Part shown: piece after piece, positions 58,822-64,000 of the stretch
Layout: every line of letters starts with the position of its first letter
Position numbering within the stretch: position 1 is the first letter of the stretch
Assembly (NCBI GenBank): GCA_965226785.1
Contig: CBDDEC010000002.1
Span: 992,001-1,056,000, forward strand
Source: CBDDEC01 sp965226785
GTDB taxonomy: Bacteria; Chloroflexota; Dehalococcoidia; UBA2979
DNA: 64,000 bases
Direction: 5' to 3'
Notes under the pieces: model-generated
Seen by the model: only the letters and a program-made list of their open reading frames with translations
Told to the model about the DNA's origin: nothing
Databases searched by the model: none
Position numbers and translations under genes: made by a program

Positions 58822-59832
58822 TCACTGCGGGTACCTAGCGAGGCTCGTCCCGGCGAAGACCGGGCCGGTGTCTACCGCGTCGAGCGCGGAGGCGTCGCCG
58901 CCGAGGGCGGGGAGCATGATCCGCATGTTTGCGACCATGAGGCCGAGGTAGGAGTGATCCTCGTCGCCCGGCGCGCCCGGGAGGTCGTCGTCGCGCAGCG
59001 CGTCGATGTAGGTCGCGCCGCTCTCGCACGCGATCGTCTCCAGCGCGTCGCTCGCGAACACCTCCGAGCCGAACACCGCGGGCACCTGCTCCGCCTCGAT
59101 CTGGTCGATCAGCCGCGCCAGCTCCCGCGCCGACGGCTCCGAGAAGTCCGAGGGCTGCACCGCCCCGATCACGGTCATGCCGTAGCGCAGTGCGAAGTAA
59201 GGCCATGAGTCGTGGTATGTCAGCAAGCGCCGCTGCCCCGCGGGCACCGTCGCCACGGCCTCGACGATCGCCGCGTCGAGGACGCCGATGCGCGCTCGGA
59301 AGACCTCGAGGTTGGCCGCGAAGTAGTCGGCGTTGGCCGCGTCGAGGTCCGAGAGGCGGTCCGCGACCAGCTCGGCGTAGCGCAGCGCGAGCTGAGGGTC
59401 CGTCCAGAGATGGGGGTTCGGCCGCCCCGCCTCCTCCGGGAACGAGAAGTCGAAGACCCACGCGTCCGGCGCCACCGTCGCGTCACCGAGCAGCAGAATC
59501 GGTGTGTCGCCATTCGACGACTCCGCCAGCTCGAGCGTCGGCTCCTCGAGGGCGAGCCCGTTGATCACGATCAGATCGGCGTCGGCCAGGAGGCGTGCGA
59601 CGCTGGGCGCGGGGTCGAAGGTGTGCGAGTTCACGCCCTCCGGCACGACCCCGTCGACCCGCACCCGGTCGCCTGCGATGCCCTCGACGATGCTCGTGAT
59701 CGGCGAAACCGTCGTGACCACGCGCAGCACACCGTCGTCGTCGTCAGCGCCGCCGCCGCACGCGGCGAGCAGCACCGCCGCGAGGGCCAGCGCCGCGAGC
59801 GCGAGTCCGATCCGCCGCCGGGTGACGTGCAC
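58822..59832 (-). CDS. znuA: Zinc-binding lipoprotein of the metal ABC transporter (ZnuA family)
   Basis: 336 residues from GTG 59832, 2 bp after the Zur stop. Signal peptide with lipobox LAALALAAVLLAAC. Zn ligands: His in VNSHTFDPAPS, His in NPHLWTDP, His in TYHDSWPYFALRYG, and an acid in FGSEVFASDALETIA. The His-rich loop of classical ZnuA is absent. The open frame continues to 60633 through the regulator gene but is not used. Confidence 0.9.
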   Translation of the reverse strand: MHVTRRRIGLALAALALAAVLLAACGGGADDDDGVLRVVTTVSPITSIVEGIAGDRVRVDGVVPEGVNSHTFDPAPSVARLLADADLIVINGLALEEPTLELAESSNGDTPILLLGDATVAPDAWVFDFSFPEEAGRPNPHLWTDPQLALRYAELVADRLSDLDAANADYFAANLEVFRARIGVLDAAIVEAVATVPAGQRRLLTYHDSWPYFALRYGMTVIGAVQPSDFSEPSARELARLIDQIEAEQVPAVFGSEVFASDALETIACESGATYIDALRDDDLPGAPGDEDHSYLGLMVANMRIMLPALGGDASALDAVDTGPVFAGTSLARYPQ

Positions 59833-59834
59833 GG

Positions 59835-60275
59835 TCAAGCGGTCGCTTCGGCGCAGCGCGCGCAGAGGCCGCTCAGCGCGAGGTGACGCAACTCGACCGC
59901 GAAGCCCGTGCTGCGCTCGATCTGGTCGGCGACCTCCGTCAGTGCCTCGGGCGGTAGCTCGGCCGTCTCCCCGCACTCGCGGCAGACGAGGTGGTGATGC
60001 GCATCCGCATCGCCGGTCCACTCGTAGCGCGTCTCCCGCGATGGCACGCGCAACGCCGAGACCAGCCCGCGCTCCTCGAGCGTCTCGAGCGCTCGGTAGA
60101 CCGTCGACAGGGCGACCTCCGCCTCGGGATGCTCGCGCTCGATGCGTTCGGCGACGCGGTAGGCGGAGACGTGGCCACCCTCGTGCTTCACAGCGGAGAG
60201 CACGAGGGAGCGCGGCATGGTGCGGCGCAAGCCGGAGCCGCGGATGGCGCGGTCGACTTCTCTCGTACAACTCAT
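59835..60275 (-). CDS. zur: Fur-family zinc uptake regulator (Zur)
   Basis: 146 residues from ATG 60275, with GAGGTG 6 bp upstream. Winged helix HVSAYRVAERIEREHP, STVYRALETLEERGLV. Metal sites HHHLVCRECGETAEL and LCARC (two Cys-x-x-Cys pairs for structural zinc). First gene of the zinc operon, so it likely controls itself and znuACB when zinc is plentiful. An ATG at 60299 lies inside the operator and is less likely. Confidence 0.88.
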   Translation of the reverse strand: MSCTREVDRAIRGSGLRRTMPRSLVLSAVKHEGGHVSAYRVAERIEREHPEAEVALSTVYRALETLEERGLVSALRVPSRETRYEWTGDADAHHHLVCRECGETAELPPEALTEVADQIERSTGFAVELRHLALSGLCARCAEATA

Positions 60276-60298
60276 ATTCGCACCTCGGAATATTCGCA
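60274..60298. promoter_or_regulatory. Candidate Zur operator: two ATATTCGCA repeats
   Basis: ATATTCGCA occurs at 60274-60282 and 60290-60298, a 16-bp period. The palindrome GAATATTC lies at 60288-60295. The AT-rich block stands out in GC-rich DNA and sits at the zur start, overlapping translation initiation. Confidence 0.5.
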
Positions 60299-60472
60299 TA
60301 TATAGATGCCCGGCCAGAGCCTGTCAACGCGAGGGCGCGCCGCGACCTGTTGCGAATCGGTCTGAGCCAAGCCAGGGGAGGCGCGAGCGGTCGCCACGTC
60401 GAGCGATATCGTTCCCGGCCACCTGCGGCTACGCTATCGCCTCCTCCGATCTTGCGGCGGGAACATGGCTGG

Positions 60473-62911
60473 ATGCCCCGACCCTTCGACGATCTCCGGG
60501 TGCTCGATCTCTCCGACCGGCTGTCCGGCGCCTTCGCTGCGCGCCTGTTCGGCGACTTTGGCGCGGATGTGTTGCTCGCCGAGCCGCCCGAGGGCCACGC
60601 GCTCCGCCACGAGCCGCCGTTCCTCGACGACACGCCCGGCCTCGAGCGAGGCGTGGTGCACGCCTACGCGAACTGGAACAAGCGATCGACGGTCGTGACG
60701 GACGCCGAGGCGCTGGGCGACCTCGTGGCCGGGGCGGACATCGTGGTCACGACCGCTCCTCGCCACGGCGCGGTCGTCGAGGGGGCGCTGGGGCGGCTGC
60801 CCGCGGATTCGGTGCAACTGTCGATCACGCCGCACGGTCGGACCGGGCCGCTCGCCGACCGCCCCGGCAACAACCTGACCGCGAGCGCTCGCACGGGGTG
60901 GGCCTACATCAACGGGTACCGCGACGAACCGCCGCTGCAGATGCCCCTGCGCCAGAGCGGCTACATCGGCGGCGTGGCCGGCTTCCTCGCCGCCGCGGCC
61001 GCGCTGCGACGTCGCGAGGTGGGCGCCGATGCGGAGTGCGTCGACGTGAGCGAGGTCGAGGCGTTCGCGCTGACGGTCCACCCGTGGGGTATCGCTGCGA
61101 TCTACGAGGGCACCGGCTTCAGCAACGGACCGTCCGGCGGCCGCCTCCGCGGCGAGCCGGGGCCGCTCTACGAGACGAAAGACGGCAAGCTCAACCTCGG
61201 CTTCGGCGATTTTCACAACTGGGACGAGGCGATGGAGGTGCTGCGCCTGCCCGAGCTCGGCGCGCGCGAAGACCTGATCGCCGACATCGGACGCCACACG
61301 CAGGACATGAGCGCGGTCGTCGCCGGCGCGGCGCGCACGCTGCCTGAACTGCGGCGCTGGGACGTCTTCCATGCGATGGCACGGCTGCGCTGCATCACAG
61401 GCGTCGTGCAGGACATCGACGACATCGTCAACGACCCGCAGCTCGAGGCGCGCTCCTTCCTCGTCGAGACGCCGATCGAGGAGCGGGTGGTGCGCGCGGC
61501 CGGGCCGGTCGCTCGTCTGTCTCCATCGGGATGGGAGCGAAACAGCGCCGCACCACGCCTCGGCAGTGACGCGCCGAGCTGGCGCAAGCGCCCGCCCGAG
61601 GCGCCGCCGCCCGCCCGCGCCTCGAGGAGCGATCCGCCGGACGACGCCGCGCTCGCCGAGGGGCCGCTCAGCGGCGTGCGCGTGTTCAGCTTCGGCCAGG
61701 CCTGGTCCGGCACGTTCGGCACTGAGCTCTTCTCGCTCCTGGGCGCCGATGTCGTACAGCTCGGCGCGGTGCATCGCGTCGATGTCTGGCGTCGCGTGCG
61801 CGGTCGCGTGCCGACGGCGCTCGTCGATCCCTCCCGGACGCAACACGCGGCCAACACGCAGGGGCTCTACAACGCGGTCAACCTCAACAAGCGGGAGCTC
61901 ACGCTCGACCTGCGTACCGAGCGAGGAATGGAGCTGCTCTGGGAGTTGCTGCCCCGCTTCGATATCATCGCCGACAATTTTCGTCCGACCGTGCTGCCAG
62001 GGTGGGGCATCACGCTCGACGCGCTGGACGAGCGGCGGCCCGGCGCCATCATCGCCTCGATCTCTGGCTACGGCGCGACCGGGCCCTACCGGGAGTACCC
62101 CGCGAACGGCGCGACGACGGAGCCGATGTCCGGCCTCTCCTCGCTGCATGGCTACGAGGGGGACACCGGCATGAACACCGGCGGGCTCTACCCCGACCCG
62201 GTGGCGGGCTACTTCCTCGCCGCGACGACCCTTGCCGCGTTGCACCACCGCGACCGCACCGGTGAGCCGCAGCAGATCGACGTCGCGATGATGGAGGCGG
62301 TCACCACCGTCTGCGGCGACGCCATCGTCGAGTACGACGCGACTGGTCGCCTGCCGCGTCCGCGGGGCAACCACCACCCGCGCATCGCGCCGCACAACAG
62401 TTACGCGGCGCTCGATGGCGAGTGGCTCTCGCTTGCGACCGAGAGCGAGGCGGCCTGGCAGGCGTTCGCGGCGCACCTCGGCGACACGCGCCTGCTAGAC
62501 GGGCGCTTCGCCACGATGGCCGATCGCAAGACGAACGAAGCCGCACTCGACACGATCGTGGGCGCCTGGGTCGCGGAGCAGGACGCCGTCGAGGCGGAGG
62601 CGGTGTTGGCCTCGATCGGCGTGGCGGCGGCGCGCGTCGTGCCGTTGTACGAGCTGTACAGCCGGCCCGACCCGGCGCTGACCGAGGCCGGGTTCATCTC
62701 GAAGATCGACCACCCCGAGACGGGGCCGACGTGGCTGCCGGGCCGGCCATGGCGATTCTCCGCCGCGCCCTCGGCGCCGCTGCGGCCCTCGCCGTCGGTG
62801 GGACAGCACAGCCGCGAGGTACTGGCCGAGGAACTCGGCGTGACTGATATGGAGTACGAAGCACTGGTGGCCGCGGGCGTCACCGGCACCCTCGACGACG
62901 TCGAGGGCTGA
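60473..62911 (+). CDS. Tandem double CaiB/BaiF CoA-transferase
   Basis: 812 residues with two type III CoA-transferase domains. Domain 1 spans residues ~1-390 (FDDLRVLDLSDRLSGAFAA, NWNKRSTVVTD). Domain 2 spans ~400-812 (LSGVRVFSFGQAWSGTFGT, NLNKRELTLDLRTERG, WGITLDALDERRPGAIIASISG). At the catalytic Asp position domain 1 reads VDVSEVEAF and domain 2 reads IDVAMMEAV, Glu in both. ATG 60473; a frame reaching back to 59504 is antisense to the zinc operon. It stands 31 bp before a biotin carboxylase gene, probably acyl-CoA metabolism. Confidence 0.88.
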   Translation: MPRPFDDLRVLDLSDRLSGAFAARLFGDFGADVLLAEPPEGHALRHEPPFLDDTPGLERGVVHAYANWNKRSTVVTDAEALGDLVAGADIVVTTAPRHGAVVEGALGRLPADSVQLSITPHGRTGPLADRPGNNLTASARTGWAYINGYRDEPPLQMPLRQSGYIGGVAGFLAAAAALRRREVGADAECVDVSEVEAFALTVHPWGIAAIYEGTGFSNGPSGGRLRGEPGPLYETKDGKLNLGFGDFHNWDEAMEVLRLPELGAREDLIADIGRHTQDMSAVVAGAARTLPELRRWDVFHAMARLRCITGVVQDIDDIVNDPQLEARSFLVETPIEERVVRAAGPVARLSPSGWERNSAAPRLGSDAPSWRKRPPEAPPPARASRSDPPDDAALAEGPLSGVRVFSFGQAWSGTFGTELFSLLGADVVQLGAVHRVDVWRRVRGRVPTALVDPSRTQHAANTQGLYNAVNLNKRELTLDLRTERGMELLWELLPRFDIIADNFRPTVLPGWGITLDALDERRPGAIIASISGYGATGPYREYPANGATTEPMSGLSSLHGYEGDTGMNTGGLYPDPVAGYFLAATTLAALHHRDRTGEPQQIDVAMMEAVTTVCGDAIVEYDATGRLPRPRGNHHPRIAPHNSYAALDGEWLSLATESEAAWQAFAAHLGDTRLLDGRFATMADRKTNEAALDTIVGAWVAEQDAVEAEAVLASIGVAAARVVPLYELYSRPDPALTEAGFISKIDHPETGPTWLPGRPWRFSAAPSAPLRPSPSVGQHSREVLAEELGVTDMEYEALVAAGVTGTLDDVEG

Positions 62912-62942
62912 ACCTGCGCGCGAGCGGGGCGAGGAGACTGAC

Positions 62943-64000
62943 ATGAGCCTGAACAGCGTGCTCATAGCCAACCGAGGCGAGATCGCGATCCGGATCGCAC
63001 GTGCGGCGGCCGACCTCGGCATGTACAGCGTCGCCGTCCATTCCGAGGACGACGCCGCCTCGCTCCACACACGCGTGGCCGACGAGGCGCGGGCGCTCGA
63101 GGGCAGCGGGGTGATGGCCTACCTCGACATCGGCCGGCTGGTCGAGGTCGCGCTCGAGGCGGGCTGCGACGCCGTGCACCCCGGCTACGGGTTTCTCGCG
63201 GAAAGCGCGGAGTTCGCGCGCCGCTGCGCCGAGGCGGGACTGGTCTTCGTCGGCCCGACGACGGAGCAACTGGGCCTGTTCGGCGACAAGGGCCGCGCTC
63301 GCGCTGCTGCGACCGCTGCCGGCGTCCCGACGCTGCGCGGCCTCGACCGCGCCGTCACCGTTGAGGAGGCGGGTGAGTTCCTCGCCAGCCTCGACGGTGG
63401 CTCGATGATGATCAAGGCGGTCGCCGGAGGTGGTGGGCGCGGCACGCGCGCTGTCGCCGAGGCGTCAGAGGTCACCACGACGTTCGAACGTTGCGCGTCG
63501 GAAGCGCAGGCCGCCTTCGGCAACGGCGACCTCTACGTCGAGGAGTTCATGCCGCGCGCACGCCACATCGAGGTGCAGATCCTCGGCGATGGTACCGGCG
63601 CCGTAGTCCACCTCGGCGAGCGTGAGTGCAGCATCCAGCGCCGCTACCAGAAGATCGTCGAGATCGCGCCGGCACCTGCGCTCGACGAGGCCATTCGCTC
63701 CGCGATCCTCGATGCTGCGGTGAAGCTCGCTGCGAGCGTTGACTACGCCAACGCGGGCACGTTCGAGTTCCTCCTCGATGTTTCGGGCGACGAGGCCGGG
63801 CGATTCGCCTTCATCGAAGCTAATGCGCGTCTCCAGGTGGAGCACACCGTGACCGAGGCGGTGACGGGCGTCGACATCGTGCAGACGCAGCTGCGCCTGG
63901 CCGGCGGCGAGACGCTGGCCGACCTCGGGCTGGACGATCCCTCGCTGGCGACGCCGCGCGGCTTCGCGATCCAGGCGCGCGTCAACATGGAAACCGTCGC
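62943..64000 (+). CDS. Biotin carboxylase subunit of an acyl-CoA carboxylase, C-terminus beyond window
   Basis: Opens MSLNSVLIANRGEIAIRIAR. The N-terminal domain contains HPGYGFLAESAEFARRC. ATP-grasp elements are MIKAVAGGGGRGTRAV, HIEVQILGDG, ERECSIQRRYQKIVE and EANARLQVEHTVTEAVTG. 352 residues are visible to the window end, so only part of the ATP-grasp/C-terminal lobe and any biotin carrier domain are missing. Such carboxylases carboxylate acetyl-, propionyl- or branched acyl-CoA. Likely co-transcribed with the preceding CoA-transferase. Confidence 0.9.
   Translation, partial: MSLNSVLIANRGEIAIRIARAAADLGMYSVAVHSEDDAASLHTRVADEARALEGSGVMAYLDIGRLVEVALEAGCDAVHPGYGFLAESAEFARRCAEAGLVFVGPTTEQLGLFGDKGRARAAATAAGVPTLRGLDRAVTVEEAGEFLASLDGGSMMIKAVAGGGGRGTRAVAEASEVTTTFERCASEAQAAFGNGDLYVEEFMPRARHIEVQILGDGTGAVVHLGERECSIQRRYQKIVEIAPAPALDEAIRSAILDAAVKLAASVDYANAGTFEFLLDVSGDEAGRFAFIEANARLQVEHTVTEAVTGVDIVQTQLRLAGGETLADLGLDDPSLATPRGFAIQARVNMETV

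Noticed and set aside
59504..60472. N-terminal extension of the double CoA-transferase
   Set aside because: Antisense to znuA and zur; Ser/Arg/Pro-rich with no homology; normal family start is at 60473.
59835..60633. N-terminal extension of the ZnuA frame through the zur gene
   Set aside because: The lipoprotein signal starts at 59832 and the zur gene fully occupies the extension in another frame.
60434..62476. Minus-strand open frame of about 680 codons
   Set aside because: Opposite to the double CoA-transferase, which has clear motifs throughout; composition is shadow-like.

Overview
The window is high-GC bacterial chromosome with dense accessory DNA. The gene families present are CaiB/BaiF CoA-transferases (one of them a tandem double-domain form), a biotin carboxylase, amidohydrolases, a phosphotriesterase-like hydrolase, a P450, a DUF1800/DUF1501/NHL operon, a short CPHT-type protein and a luciferase-like fragment. 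Together they suggest a Chloroflexota of the Dehalococcoidia/SAR202 type, or less likely a deep actinobacterium. There is no rRNA or other taxonomic marker, so this is inference. One intact tRNA (tRNA-Arg, UCG) is visible.

Layout. (a) 1-18.6 kb is a graveyard of mobile elements. It holds 3' fragments of tRNA-Ser and of a CAU tRNA, broken DDE and serine recombinases, and an intact IS3 element with an AGT target duplication sitting inside a gene. It also holds a truncated element primase and a 3.6-kb palindromic structure in which two inverted IS110 copies flank one IS6-type element. Between these lie a 2-hydroxyacid dehydrogenase, an amidohydrolase, a xanthine/CO-dehydrogenase-type operon whose iron-sulfur subunit is cut by the IS, a PHP phosphoesterase, a PEBP protein and several gene fragments. 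(b) 18.8-22.6 kb carries two overlapping S1C/PDZ serine proteases, a LuxR-type regulator and a TerB-like protein. (c) 22.8-34.8 kb is one or more tRNA-associated integrative elements: a tRNA-Lys 5' half, a terminase small subunit, a TubC-like protein, a primase/helicase ATPase, an excisionase-like protein, an HTH protein and a tyrosine integrase next to tRNA-Arg, with a broken second integrase beyond. A DUF1800-DUF1501-NHL operon is embedded in it. (d) 35-43.1 kb is catabolic: P450, kinase-like ATPase, SDR, nitroreductase, phosphotriesterase family, amidohydrolase (frameshifted), enoyl-CoA hydratase and CoA-transferase. (e) 43.2-52.1 kb is the most unusual block: TelA, a membrane coiled-coil protein, a giant protein (amphipathic helical repeats, a transmembrane helix, a substrate-binding domain and a VWA domain), and a divergent GAF/TPR protein. 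A perfect palindromic operator lies between the last two. (f) 52.1-60.3 kb covers metal homeostasis: an alcohol dehydrogenase and an RDD protein, then a CsoR-box-controlled copper operon (HMA/Cys-rich protein with a frameshift, CsoR, CopA), then a Zur-ZnuA-ZnuC-ZnuB zinc operon. (g) 60.4-64 kb is acyl-CoA metabolism: a double CaiB/BaiF protein and a biotin carboxylase cut by the window end.

How it fits together. Four loci next to tRNA genes or tRNA scars carry the same architecture of 10-bp direct repeats spaced exactly 12 bp. These look like arm sites of related tyrosine integrases, so repeated tRNA-directed integration probably built regions a and c, and IS activity then eroded them. The metal operons and the TelA/VWA block read as envelope or stress functions of the host backbone.
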